Positions 1-9,065 of a stretch of 64,000 nucleotides of DNA are shown here, in pieces. The stretch is from Alphaproteobacteria bacterium. Lineage in GTDB: Bacteria > Pseudomonadota > Alphaproteobacteria > Micavibrionales > Micavibrionaceae. The position numbers were made by a program, and so were the translations under genes. Each line of letters starts with the position of its first letter. Within the stretch, counting starts at the first letter, position 1. Location of the stretch: assembly GCA_024279035.1 (NCBI GenBank), contig JAJRSA010000001.1:32894-96893 (forward strand), given 5' to 3'. The notes under the pieces were generated by a model. It searched no databases and was not told where the DNA came from. It was given only the letters and a program-made list of their open reading frames with translations.

Positions 1-27
1 GAATGACAAAGCAACTAGGCTTTAAGA

Positions 28-1059
28 TTAATTATTGTAGCTTCTCTGCTCTTTGAACTGAGAGGGCGTTATTCCAACACTCTCTTTAAACACTCTGTTA
101 AATGTCGTTAAAGAGTAAAAACCGACCTCATTTGCTATCACTTGAATAGGAACATTTGTATCCAGTAACAGCCCTTTGGCCTCTTCAACACGATAATAGT
201 TCAATAGCTGTGGAACAGTTTTCTCATATGTATCATTAATAATTTTAGACACCGTTGCTTCTGCAATATCAAGCTCCTGCGCAAAATTTTTGCGACTATA
301 TTGTGCTTCTTGATAAACACGTTCACTCTCTAATAAAGAAGAAATATTTTCTATGATTTTCCTATTTTTTAGATTCTCAAGATCAAGTCGACGATGCCCC
401 TTTACCAACACAGCTTGAGGATAAATACGAAATAAGCTTGTAGAGGTAATATAGACGAAGCCTAACCCTAAAATATTTCGAATAAGCACCCAATTATCAG
501 AAGAAATAATATTTAACAAAAGAAATAACGCACTCCCTAAAAATACAATATTCACAATCATTAAACATATAATAAGCCAGTATCGAGGATGCCCTGCTTT
601 ACCATCTGCCCATATATCAGACAAAAGCGATTTTCTAAACCAAACCAAAAGCAGAGAAATACTTCCAGACAGAACCCCTGTAACGTAGAACCCTCCGATG
701 TTTTTAAACATAAAATGCCCCATCATAAAGGCTAAAAAAGGAAGCAACAAAATAAGATAGTTTTTCCAAGAGGGCATTTCATGGATTTTGGCAATTTGAA
801 GAACCAAGAGGTAACTCAAACTCGGAAGCAAAAACCAAAATATCCATGAAATATAGAAAGCATTCGTCCATATATCTTTAAAAAATGGCGCAGACAAATC
901 AGTAAAAAATCCACAAAAAAGTATAAAGAAATAAAAAATTGGCAAACTAGCACGAGACAATCGACCTGCTCTAAACACCATATAAACAATAGCATAAAGC
1001 GTCTGCGCCATCCCCAAGAGTGAAATTAATTGCACAGGTGTGAAAAGAAGTGTCTCCAT
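28..1059 (-). CDS. AraC-family transcriptional regulator with N-terminal membrane sensor domain
   Basis: The first two thirds of this 343-residue protein consist of about six or seven hydrophobic segments. The last ~95 residues form an AraC-type double helix-turn-helix, with the family's closing pattern around VGFYSLTTFNRVFKE and GITPSQFKEQR. The layout suggests a membrane-embedded sensor that binds DNA directly, a design seen in several uncharacterised AraC proteins. It lies 38 bp downstream of the last structural gene of the pilus operon on the same strand, so it is probably co-transcribed and may regulate that operon; this role is inferred from position only. The ligand is unknown. Confidence 0.85.
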   Translation of the reverse strand: METLLFTPVQLISLLGMAQTLYAIVYMVFRAGRLSRASLPIFYFFILFCGFFTDLSAPFFKDIWTNAFYISWIFWFLLPSLSYLLVLQIAKIHEMPSWKNYLILLLPFLAFMMGHFMFKNIGGFYVTGVLSGSISLLLVWFRKSLLSDIWADGKAGHPRYWLIICLMIVNIVFLGSALFLLLNIISSDNWVLIRNILGLGFVYITSTSLFRIYPQAVLVKGHRRLDLENLKNRKIIENISSLLESERVYQEAQYSRKNFAQELDIAEATVSKIINDTYEKTVPQLLNYYRVEEAKGLLLDTNVPIQVIANEVGFYSLTTFNRVFKESVGITPSQFKEQRSYNN

Positions 1060-1097
1060 CCCTCTAAGTTATATAAAAAAGCTTACAATGAGAAGGA

Positions 1098-1838
1098 TTA
1101 ATACATGTCTTGACACAAAGGATCTGTTTTAGATTTTTGAGCATCTAAGAGCCTTGTACAAATATAATCTACCATAAAGCTAACCTCATTAGGGTGCATA
1201 TTCTCTGCACTTTCTTTGAGAATCTCCAACATAAAAGCATGAGCGGCTTCTTTTTCTCCCATTTGTAGCTGTACAAAGGCAGGCATTTGCTTCACCCACC
1301 CAGGCAAACCTGGGCCATATAAATCTGAGAGTTTATACGCAAGCCCTAGAGCACGATCATAGTCATTCATACGGAATCGAGCAAGATAAACAGCCTGCCC
1401 TAACCAACGCCATTTTTCACCTTCTGCACTATTTCCTGCAATTTCCAAATAATCAATAACAGGAGACAACTTAGAAGTATCTTGAGAGCCTCCAAAATAA
1501 TATGCAGCCAAAAAAGGGATATAGTCTGATTTTGGATTCAGCTCATGTTCAAGAAAAAACCATCTAGATAAACGTTCAAAATTATAATTTTTTAAGGCTG
1601 TATGATTCCCCCCAGTATCCCCAAAATTTTGAATCATTGTTCCAAAAGATCTATACGCCAACTCACGATCTCCCAGAAAATGTATTGAGGCTGCTCTTGG
1701 TGTTGGAACAGGAGGCACCGTTTCAAAAAATGTTTTCACAGGATGAAGAGCAAAGGACATAGCTATCTGAGCAGTAAGAACCAGAAAGAATATTATATAG
1801 AGAACACTATGTCCCTCTTTAAAGAATGGTTCAGCCAT
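1098..1838 (-). CDS. Membrane-anchored TPR-like protein of the pilus operon, function unknown
   Basis: This 246-residue protein has one N-terminal membrane segment (about residues 12-31), then a predicted periplasmic helical region. The helices resemble degenerate TPR units, with aromatic and Ala/Leu spacing such as RWLGQAVYLARF and the DYDRALGLAYKLSDLYG stretch. I recognise no enzymatic motif. It follows the ABC-2 permease gene by 13 bp, so the two products probably act together. Myxococcus xanthus has a three-gene set, pilG-pilH-pilI, encoding an ABC transporter needed for type IV pili. By position this protein could be the accessory PilG-like partner; that assignment is inference without checked homology. 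Confidence 0.6.
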   Translation of the reverse strand: MAEPFFKEGHSVLYIIFFLVLTAQIAMSFALHPVKTFFETVPPVPTPRAASIHFLGDRELAYRSFGTMIQNFGDTGGNHTALKNYNFERLSRWFFLEHELNPKSDYIPFLAAYYFGGSQDTSKLSPVIDYLEIAGNSAEGEKWRWLGQAVYLARFRMNDYDRALGLAYKLSDLYGPGLPGWVKQMPAFVQLQMGEKEAAHAFMLEILKESAENMHPNEVSFMVDYICTRLLDAQKSKTDPLCQDMY

Positions 1839-1851
1839 CCTCTTCCTCCTC

Positions 1852-2613
1852 TTAAAATTGCCGTCTAATTAAATCAATCATAGCGGCACAACTTAAAATA
1901 ATTGTGAACGTTATCCCCTGTATAGTTACCAAAGCATAACCAACAACACCTTCACTCCCATAAAGTAACCACGACGATTGTGTTAAAAGATCAAAACGAG
2001 GTACAAAGTTAGAAATCACCTTAATACTATTCGCCATTATTTCAAAGGACGTCCCTACATAAATATCAGATGCAATCCCTAATAACTCACCAATCAACCG
2101 TGCAAGCATATAAAATGCAAATGTTGTAAGTGTTGCGGACATCGGAGAGGAAAGAACCATCCCAAAAAACAGGGCGGCAACTGACATAATTATCAACTCC
2201 ATACAGAGGCTATAACACCAAAGAGCATATCCGCTTCCTAAATAACTGTGCCCCACACACGCAATAATAATGGCCGCCAGTAATGAGAAAAAGAGAGACA
2301 ATAAGATAAAAGCAAATACATACGATGCAATGAAACTCTTCCGTCCCACAGGACGCGACAAAAGATACTCAATGTCTTTATTATCAAAAGAACGACGAAG
2401 AAAAAAGATAACAAATAAAACCAAACCAAACACAAGTAACAAGCGAAGAGTGCTTACCATATAGACAAGAGCGAATTGATCTTGTTCAACAATGGCCGAA
2501 GAGCCTAGAAAAAAAGACATGGAAACGACAAGAAGAGAAGAGACAACAAGGGATAAAATTAATTTGTCTCTCATTGCAGCAAAGAGCACATATTTTACAA
2601 TAGATATATTCAT
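1852..2613 (-). CDS. ABC-2 type transporter permease of the pilus operon
   Basis: This 253-residue integral membrane protein has about six hydrophobic segments and the cytoplasmic RRSFDNKDIEYLLSRPVGR stretch. That stretch matches the ABC-2/GldF-type permease signature in which a short loop ends in 'LLSRPVSR'. No substrate-binding protein is nearby. The matching ATPase is probably the one encoded at 9066-9791 within the same operon. The gene starts 12 bp after the secretin gene ends. The pairing resembles Myxococcus PilH/PilI, an ABC exporter needed for pilus assembly. Substrate and direction are unknown. Confidence 0.75.
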   Translation of the reverse strand: MNISIVKYVLFAAMRDKLILSLVVSSLLVVSMSFFLGSSAIVEQDQFALVYMVSTLRLLLVFGLVLFVIFFLRRSFDNKDIEYLLSRPVGRKSFIASYVFAFILLSLFFSLLAAIIIACVGHSYLGSGYALWCYSLCMELIIMSVAALFFGMVLSSPMSATLTTFAFYMLARLIGELLGIASDIYVGTSFEIMANSIKVISNFVPRFDLLTQSSWLLYGSEGVVGYALVTIQGITFTIILSCAAMIDLIRRQF

Positions 2614-2625
2614 AAAAAAGAAGCT

Positions 2626-4512
2626 CTATAACTTAAAGGGACGACGGTCTTGTCCAAATGTTTTATAAAGATCACGGTCCGTCTGATGAATAGACTGCCC
2701 AACATGATCCATAATTGTTGCTTTTAAAAATATAACCAACTCTGTTTTTCTAACTTTATCCCCTTGAGATCTAAATAGTGACCCCAGAAGAGGTATCTCA
2801 CCAAGAACAGGGATACCTTCTTGCTCAGAATCAGTCCTATCCTGTAAAAGCCCTCCTAATATAGCCACCTCCCCTGAATTCATACGCAAAATAGAGTCAA
2901 TTTCTTGAACATTAAGCTCTGGTACTTCAGATGTTATAGCTATATTATTCTGAGCCGCCGCAAAAGCCACACCAGGATCTAAAACACGATTAACGATACG
3001 AGTTATCGTCGGGCGGACAAGCATTGTCACAGATCTCTCTTCCAGATTAATGGTCGGAAGAACATTAATAAGAACGCCTTCAGGAACTGTTTGGGCCTCA
3101 CTGTTAACCTCTATAGTTCCTGGCGTATTAACGGTTGGTTGCGTAATAGTAAGGTCTATCTCAAAATACACTGAATTTTGAGATACATTCAACGCGGCAG
3201 GCTGATTATTCAAAACCATCAGACGTGGGCTCGCCAAAGCCTTCACTGTTCCAAAACGAGAAACAGATTCCACAACAGTCGAAATATCCCCCGAGGTATA
3301 ATTCAGAAAGAAGCTATTCGTTGCATCCAAGGGGGAAAGAACAGGACGGCCTCCTGTTCCAAACCCTGCAGATACATGCTCTGGGAACAAACGAATATCA
3401 TTCCAGTTAATTCCTGTTGAAAATTCATCGTCAAGGGTGATTTCCAATATTTTTGCTTCAATCAAGACTTGAGAAGTTACCACTTTTTTCAAATTAATTA
3501 GATATTTGGAAACTTCACTATGTATTTTTTCATTTGCATACACAGAAATAATTCCAGCCTGCCTATTGATAGACAAGGCTGGTTCAAAATCAACGTCATT
3601 CGCATTATTCTGCCCTGATGAGGCCGGTAAGGAGCTGACCTGAAGGGTTACATTTGGAGATTGTATAATTGGAGGAGCTGATGGATTTTGTCCTGGAGTT
3701 GGTAGCGGTGCCCCCCCTTCATTCAACTGAGAGGCATCTACAGGTTGCACAGAAATAACAGGCGCCTGTGGGTTCGTTTGTACAACAGTTATATCAGGAT
3801 CAAAATCTGTTTTTAAAGATCCACGACCAGCATTTGATGTTAAGATCTGCGTTATGTTTTCATCAAGATCTGTCCAAAAGTCTGATTCAAAATCACTTTG
3901 AATAGAAAACTTTGATCCAGTATTCGTCCCTGACCCTGTAACCACAGAAATATCATTAGACACTTCACTCGAAGAACTCCTGACAATAGATAAGTAGCTT
4001 ATTTCATAAGACTCCGTGTAGGGCGTATCTAACTCTACACGCAAAATATCGTCCTCAAAAGAATAACGTAGGCCTGCAATTTCAGAAATACGCTCAATAA
4101 CTACATCCAAGGGCCTATTACGTGCCGTGAATATAATTGACCCTGTTATACGAGGATCTAATTCAACATCATAATCTGCTTCTCTAGCCAAATCATGCAA
4201 AACATTTTTAAGAGGGATGTCTTGATTAACAGAGAGAGACACAAGAGGCATCGGACGCAGATTATCAGAAACAGAGGCGACATAGGATTCCAAAGGAGGA
4301 ACTCCACCTTCTTCATCAGAAAAATTTTCAAACTCCAGATCACGAGGCGATAATCCATCTCTAAAATCTTGCCTCTCCATATCTGCAGAACGATCATGCT
4401 TAGTATAGTTTTTGGCGAGATCACATCCTGATGATATTAAAAGAGCACCTAATACAACGGTAGAGACACAATAGCGGAGAATCTTATCCTGTTTTGTAGA
4501 GAAAAAAATCAT
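2626..4512 (-). CDS. mshL: MshL-like pilus secretin (outer-membrane channel lipoprotein)
   Basis: The protein forms the outer-membrane ring through which the pilus is extruded. A lipoprotein signal ends in ISSGC. An STN/secretin N domain follows (ITGSIIFTARNRPLDVVIE), then a Pro/Asn-rich linker and a C-terminal secretin domain with GEVAILGGLLQD and IPVLGEIPLLGSLF. I chose the ATG at 4512 over an in-frame TTG at 4518 because AAGAGGTG lies 8 nt upstream of the ATG, giving 628 residues. The linker contains a G7 run on the coding strand (3711-3717). It sits between the retraction ATPases and the ABC permease, as in MSHA-like operons. Confidence 0.88.
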   Translation of the reverse strand: MIFFSTKQDKILRYCVSTVVLGALLISSGCDLAKNYTKHDRSADMERQDFRDGLSPRDLEFENFSDEEGGVPPLESYVASVSDNLRPMPLVSLSVNQDIPLKNVLHDLAREADYDVELDPRITGSIIFTARNRPLDVVIERISEIAGLRYSFEDDILRVELDTPYTESYEISYLSIVRSSSSEVSNDISVVTGSGTNTGSKFSIQSDFESDFWTDLDENITQILTSNAGRGSLKTDFDPDITVVQTNPQAPVISVQPVDASQLNEGGAPLPTPGQNPSAPPIIQSPNVTLQVSSLPASSGQNNANDVDFEPALSINRQAGIISVYANEKIHSEVSKYLINLKKVVTSQVLIEAKILEITLDDEFSTGINWNDIRLFPEHVSAGFGTGGRPVLSPLDATNSFFLNYTSGDISTVVESVSRFGTVKALASPRLMVLNNQPAALNVSQNSVYFEIDLTITQPTVNTPGTIEVNSEAQTVPEGVLINVLPTINLEERSVTMLVRPTITRIVNRVLDPGVAFAAAQNNIAITSEVPELNVQEIDSILRMNSGEVAILGGLLQDRTDSEQEGIPVLGEIPLLGSLFRSQGDKVRKTELVIFLKATIMDHVGQSIHQTDRDLYKTFGQDRRPFKL

Positions 4513-4630
4513 AAGCAAGACACCTCTTTTTATTTAAAAGTCTATAGGGTTTGTGAATACAAGAAATTCCGAACGAATCACATTTTATATAATGACTCTG
4601 TATTTATAATAGTGCAAGAGAAAGCGATAT

Positions 4631-5761
4631 TTAGTCTGAAATAGAGAACTCAGATGTATCAAATGATTCTAACCCCCCATCATAAGATTCCCCAAGCTTT
4701 ACTTTTTGTATCTTTATCTTCATATCTCCGGGGATATCAGAGTTTGCCAATACCACGTCCTCTGAAATTTTTTCTTGTTTATAAAGCTCCAATAATGAGA
4801 GATCAAATGTCTGCATTCCCATTGAAGTATTTTGCTCCATGACATCTCTTATTTTTATAATATCCCCTTCTCTAATGAGATCTTTAATCAATCCTTGGTT
4901 AATCATAACTTCCAACGCAGGAACCATTCCACCTTGTAATGAGGGAAGAAGACGCTGGGAAACAATAGCCCTCAGATTTAAAGCCAAATTCAATCTCACC
5001 TGGTCATGCATATCTTCAGGAAAAAAATTAATGACACGCTCAATTGCCTGATATGCATTATTCGTATGAAGCGTAGCCAAACACAAATGTCCTGTTTCGG
5101 CTGCCATAATTGTTTTCTCCATTACCTCTCTGTCACGGATTTCTCCAATGAGAATAACATCTGGACGTTGGCGAAGGGCATTTTTTAGAGCAACAGAGTA
5201 GCTTTCCGTATCCACTCCTACTTCACGTTGCGTAACCAACGAGGAATGGTGCTCATGAAAATACTCTATAGGATCTTCAATCGTAATAATATGCCCTTGA
5301 GATTTTTTATTTCGATAATCAAGCATTGAAGCCAAGCTTGTTGATTTTCCTGAGCCTGTCATACCCGTCACAAGAATTAACCCTCGCTTTAACATGACAA
5401 GTCCTTCAAGAGATGAAGGGAGACTCAACTCTTCAAAGGTTGGTATTCGTGACACAATACGCCTTATAACAACGGCTGGAGACTGGCGTTGCCTTAGAAC
5501 ATTAATTCTAAAGCGCCCATGTTCATTTGCATCCAATGCCGTATTCAGTTCACGATGAGACTCAAAATCACGCATCTGACGTGTTGTCAAAAAACTAGAT
5601 ATAATTTCTTCTAAATTCTCAGAAGACAACTTTCTATCTCCAATAGGAAGAAGCTTATTATCCACACGAAGAAGAGGGCAAGAATCTTGTGTTAAATAGA
5701 GGTCAGACGCTCCCGTCGTATTCATTTGATCCAAATAATCTAAAATTGCTGGTGCGGTCAA
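4631..5761 (-). CDS. PilT/PilU-like pilus retraction ATPase (second copy)
   Basis: This is a hexameric ATPase of the PilT class, which powers pilus retraction at the inner membrane. Visible motifs are Walker A GMTGSGKST (residues 133-141), Asp box/Walker B LIGEIRD (204-210) and His box GHLCLATLHT (224-233). The N-terminal GASDLYLT pattern is typical of PilT/PilU. The start is a TTG at 5761 that overlaps the preceding stop as TTGA. A strong Shine-Dalgarno (GGAGGGG at 5769-5775) supports it, spaced 7 nt. The acidic tail after residue 340 is longer than in PilT and resembles PilU. It probably modulates the adjacent paralogue. Confidence 0.88.
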   Translation of the reverse strand: MTAPAILDYLDQMNTTGASDLYLTQDSCPLLRVDNKLLPIGDRKLSSENLEEIISSFLTTRQMRDFESHRELNTALDANEHGRFRINVLRQRQSPAVVIRRIVSRIPTFEELSLPSSLEGLVMLKRGLILVTGMTGSGKSTSLASMLDYRNKKSQGHIITIEDPIEYFHEHHSSLVTQREVGVDTESYSVALKNALRQRPDVILIGEIRDREVMEKTIMAAETGHLCLATLHTNNAYQAIERVINFFPEDMHDQVRLNLALNLRAIVSQRLLPSLQGGMVPALEVMINQGLIKDLIREGDIIKIRDVMEQNTSMGMQTFDLSLLELYKQEKISEDVVLANSDIPGDMKIKIQKVKLGESYDGGLESFDTSEFSISD

Positions 5762-6897
5762 AAGGACACCCCTCCACTTCCCCCCTGAGAGGAGTCACCC
5801 CCCCCAGAATCCTCTATTGTACCCCCCCCAAGAGATGCAGAGAGGCTCCCCTCTCCCTCTTCATCACCCGTCGTTGTAATCAACACTCGACGAGCTTCAG
5901 ACTCGTCAATAATACCCGACTCAAGAAGATCAGTAACAGCATCCTCCATTGTCACCATTCCATATCGAGACCCCGTTTGCATCATTGAATACATTTGAGG
6001 AATTTGATTTTCTCGAATTAGATTACGAACAGCTCCAGTTCCAACAAGAACTTCAAAAGCGCCTACTCGTCCTCCGCCATCAGCCTTCCTCAAAAGGGTT
6101 TGCGCAACGACCCCCTGCAGAGAACTTGCCAACATCGCACGAATCATCTCTTTATCACTTCCTGGAAACACATCAATAATTCTGTCTATTGTTTTTGCCG
6201 CAGAACTTGAATGCAATGTTCCAAAAACCAAGTGCCCTGTTTCTGCTGCTGTCAAAGCAAGAGAGATTGTTTCATAATCTCGCATCTCTCCCACCAAAAT
6301 AACATCGGGATCCTCACGCAGAGCACTTTTCAAAGCGCGGGCAAAAGAATGGGTGTCCATCCCTAGTTCTCTATGATTAACCAAACTCTTTTTTGAGGTA
6401 TGAAAAAACTCAACGGGATCTTCCACTGTCAAAATATGACGTTGTTGCGTTTCATTAATATGATTAACTAAGGCTGCCAAACTTGTTGACTTTCCAGATC
6501 CTGTTGGACCAGTAACAAGAACTAGCCCCTTCTCCAAATCCGCAAATCGTCGCATAACCAGAGGAAGATCAAGTTCTTCCATTGTAGGCACAACAGAAGG
6601 AATCGTTCTAAATACAGCGGCGGCGCCATTACGTGTATTAAAGGCATTCACACGAAAACGCGCCTTTTCTCCAAAAGAAATCGCAAAATCAAGCTCAAAC
6701 TCTTTCTCATACTCCGCACGTTGCTCATCCGTCATCACAGAATACAACATAGTACGAATATCATCAGAGCTTAAAAGATCACCTTTGATTTTTTTCAGAA
6801 GCCCATTTACACGAATAATAGGTGGGTTTTCAGCACTAATATGAAGATCAGATGCCTTATTTTGCATCACAAAGGCAAGAAGCTGGGTAATATCCAA
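5758..6897 (-). CDS. pilT: PilT-like pilus retraction ATPase with poly-G tail
   Basis: The product is a PilT-family ATPase. The N-terminus DITQLLAF..NKASDLHIS is nearly canonical for PilT, followed by Walker A GPTGSGKST, the Asp box LVGEMRD and the His box GHLVFGTLHSSS. I chose the TTG at 6897 because AGGAGA (6905-6910) lies 7 nt upstream and the protein then starts exactly where PilT does. A longer frame from TTG 6924 exists. The C-terminal ~25 residues are Gly/Ser-rich and encoded by G8, G8 and G6 runs. One-base slippage in these would truncate or extend the tail and could disturb coupling to the next ATPase gene. Confidence 0.88.
   Translation of the reverse strand: MDITQLLAFVMQNKASDLHISAENPPIIRVNGLLKKIKGDLLSSDDIRTMLYSVMTDEQRAEYEKEFELDFAISFGEKARFRVNAFNTRNGAAAVFRTIPSVVPTMEELDLPLVMRRFADLEKGLVLVTGPTGSGKSTSLAALVNHINETQQRHILTVEDPVEFFHTSKKSLVNHRELGMDTHSFARALKSALREDPDVILVGEMRDYETISLALTAAETGHLVFGTLHSSSAAKTIDRIIDVFPGSDKEMIRAMLASSLQGVVAQTLLRKADGGGRVGAFEVLVGTGAVRNLIRENQIPQMYSMMQTGSRYGMVTMEDAVTDLLESGIIDESEARRVLITTTGDEEGEGSLSASLGGGTIEDSGGGDSSQGGSGGVSF
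5780..5829 (-). repeat. Cluster of three poly-G tracts in the pilT-like 3' end
   Basis: On the plus strand there are runs of six C (5780-5785), eight C (5798-5805) and eight C (5822-5829). On the coding strand these are G6, G8 and G8 within 50 bases. Such runs are typical slipped-strand contingency sites. They encode the GGG-containing tail of the retraction ATPase. Confidence 0.9.
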
Positions 6898-6924
6898 AAA
6901 TAAATCTCCTATAAATTTATACAA

Positions 6925-7407
6925 TCACATGAAAATAGGGATATAGACTGAAATAAAAAACATCAAAACAGAAACACCCACCATAGATAGACTTAGAGAT
7001 TTTAGCATAGAAAAATCTTTATATCTAAAAAAAATAAGAATAAAGCTCATTAAAAAGGGCAGAATTAAAAAAAGATATACTCCTAAAAAAGTAAACCCCA
7101 AAATACTGGCAATGCATCCGCCTAAAATAGCTGTCACACACTCAAGAAGCACATAGGTCTTTCCAATGCCTTTACCACAATAGCGGCACACTCCCTGCAA
7201 GCATATCCAAGATATAATTGGGATCAGATCTCGCCTTAATAAGTTCTTACTACAGTGCGGGCAAGCAGATCGTTCAATACCTATATTTTTTGTTGCAATA
7301 AAAGATTTATTTATTGGTATTCTGTAAATCAACGCATTGGAAAAACTTCCTAAAATAGCGCCCAAAACAAAGCCCATAAAAAAAGACAAAAGTACGGTGT
7401 TATCCAC
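6925..7407 (-). CDS. Prepilin-peptidase-like protein with only the N-terminal (methyltransferase-type) domain
   Basis: The sequence has the A24 N-terminal signature (PF06750 type): GSFSNALIYRIP, then CPHC and CRYC zinc-type cysteine pairs around RRDLIPIISW. In full prepilin peptidases this half is linked to methylation of pilin N-termini. The C-terminal half continues as hydrophobic segments, but I see neither the first catalytic Asp context nor the GxGD motif. The length is about 160-190 residues against roughly 250-290 for PilD. The start is uncertain: GTG 7407, TTG 7389, ATG 7377, or ATG 7506 inside the upstream gene; none has a clear ribosome site. It may be a cleavage-dead relic or a partner of a separate peptidase. 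Confidence 0.7.
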   Translation of the reverse strand: MDNTVLLSFFMGFVLGAILGSFSNALIYRIPINKSFIATKNIGIERSACPHCSKNLLRRDLIPIISWICLQGVCRYCGKGIGKTYVLLECVTAILGGCIASILGFTFLGVYLFLILPFLMSFILIFFRYKDFSMLKSLSLSMVGVSVLMFFISVYIPIFM

Positions 7408-7414
7408 TAAAAAA

Positions 7415-9013
7415 TTAGCGCAATTTAGAAAGACGGTCGTAGACAGAATCACGATTAATAGAACGCCCTCCGCCATGAATTGCATCGACGCGCAAAGCTT
7501 GATCATAATATTTTATGGCCTTTTCGCGTTCTCCTTCTCGATCATGGATAACAGCTAAATTATATATATGGAGGGGCTGATCTGGCTCCATCCCCATTGC
7601 AATATTGAGGTATTTCTTCGCATCCATATAATTCTCCATAGTGGCATATGTCAGTCCAATTTGTGCGACTACTCCCGCATTTTGTGGATTATCTTGGCGA
7701 ATAGAAAGTAGTTTTTGTAAGGCAACCGCCGGATATTGACCCTTAACAAGCCCTAACATATTAACCAACGCATCTGCATTTTCTGGGTATAACGCTAATA
7801 ATTCCTCATAAGCATTAAGAGCTGCATGCTTACGCCCTATCTTTTGCAAGGAAACAGCTCTTCCCATCAAAATAGATTCATCACGAGGGTTTAGCTTATA
7901 AAGACTCTCATAATATTCGTAGGCCGTATTATAACGCCCTAGCTTCAAAGCACGCCTTGCTTCTGCAACCCTTGACTCAATTGAATTCTTTGGCTTCATA
8001 TCCGTAACAACCACATATTTTGTGGCAGGTTCCATCGTAGGGTCAACCTCAGTTGGACCAGATGATTGCAAACTATTTGATTGCTGTACAGTTTTTTGTA
8101 CAGAATCAAAATAAACATCTGGAGTATGTACAGGGATTTTTTCAACAGCAGAGTCCTTTATTATTGGTTTTTTAGAAATGGATTGTATATTTAAGTCTAC
8201 TGACTCGCCACGACCATTCAAGCCTTGGCTTACAGTCTCTGCATTAGGAATATCTTGAAGAGGGATAGTTATTAGCCCCTTCTCCTTTTCTTCCAAGAAA
8301 TCTATTGCCAAGTCTTCTTCCAAAGACACAACCATGACCCCGTCTACTCCCTTTATATTTTCAACCCTTCCTAAAGAACTTTCAGATCCTTCCACATCAA
8401 ACGCCTGATTGAGTATGTTCATAGAAAAACCCTGCTCCCCTCTTTCCTCTACCGCATCCATAATATCTTTTGGATTCGCATTTGCATTTTTAATGTCCAA
8501 AACAATGTCATTGCTTGCGGACGGCGCATCAAAAGAATCTGGCTGAGGAACAGGCAATAGAAAATCTTCTTCTGGGACGACCTTATCCTGAGACATCGGA
8601 ATAACAGCCTCTGGATTAATGCCCCCCTCTACAGGAGATGTAATATCCTCTTGAATTGGGACTTCAGATTGAGAAACGGGGGGTATCACTTCATATGACT
8701 GGGTAAAATAATATCCAGCACTAGCAAGAAGAACCACCAGTACACCCACAACAACAATCTTACCTTTTCCAGCATTCTCTTTAGCTGTTCTGTTTACAGA
8801 GCTAACCGCAGCAAGGTCATCGGTAAGATCATCAAAGTCATCAAAATCATCATTCAATGCCAAGGATTCTTCCGTACTTATTTCATTTTCAAATGTATCT
8901 TTCTGAGGGACACTCGGCACTTCAGACAGATCTTCTATCACTTCAAACTCCTCAAGATCAAGGTCTTCTTTCTGCTCAGTAATATCTATTTTTTTGTTTT
9001 CTTCATCTGACAT
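7415..9013 (-). CDS. MshN-like TPR protein of the pilus operon
   Basis: This 532-residue protein begins with a very acidic cytoplasmic region, including a DDFDDFDDLTDDL stretch near residue 55. A single membrane helix follows at about 85-103, then a long low-complexity periplasmic linker. The C-terminal ~180 residues carry TPR repeats, for example RAVSLQKIGRKHAALNAYEE and YNLAVIHDREGEREKAIKYY. This architecture matches MshN/PilF-like scaffold proteins that stabilise secretin or pilus assembly. It lies between the ABC ATPase and the prepilin-peptidase-like gene. Confidence 0.75.
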   Translation of the reverse strand: MSDEENKKIDITEQKEDLDLEEFEVIEDLSEVPSVPQKDTFENEISTEESLALNDDFDDFDDLTDDLAAVSSVNRTAKENAGKGKIVVVGVLVVLLASAGYYFTQSYEVIPPVSQSEVPIQEDITSPVEGGINPEAVIPMSQDKVVPEEDFLLPVPQPDSFDAPSASNDIVLDIKNANANPKDIMDAVEERGEQGFSMNILNQAFDVEGSESSLGRVENIKGVDGVMVVSLEEDLAIDFLEEKEKGLITIPLQDIPNAETVSQGLNGRGESVDLNIQSISKKPIIKDSAVEKIPVHTPDVYFDSVQKTVQQSNSLQSSGPTEVDPTMEPATKYVVVTDMKPKNSIESRVAEARRALKLGRYNTAYEYYESLYKLNPRDESILMGRAVSLQKIGRKHAALNAYEELLALYPENADALVNMLGLVKGQYPAVALQKLLSIRQDNPQNAGVVAQIGLTYATMENYMDAKKYLNIAMGMEPDQPLHIYNLAVIHDREGEREKAIKYYDQALRVDAIHGGGRSINRDSVYDRLSKLR

Positions 9014-9065
9014 CTTAATATTCCTTACTTCAAATCATAAATTAATGTATTACCCTTATCAGCAA

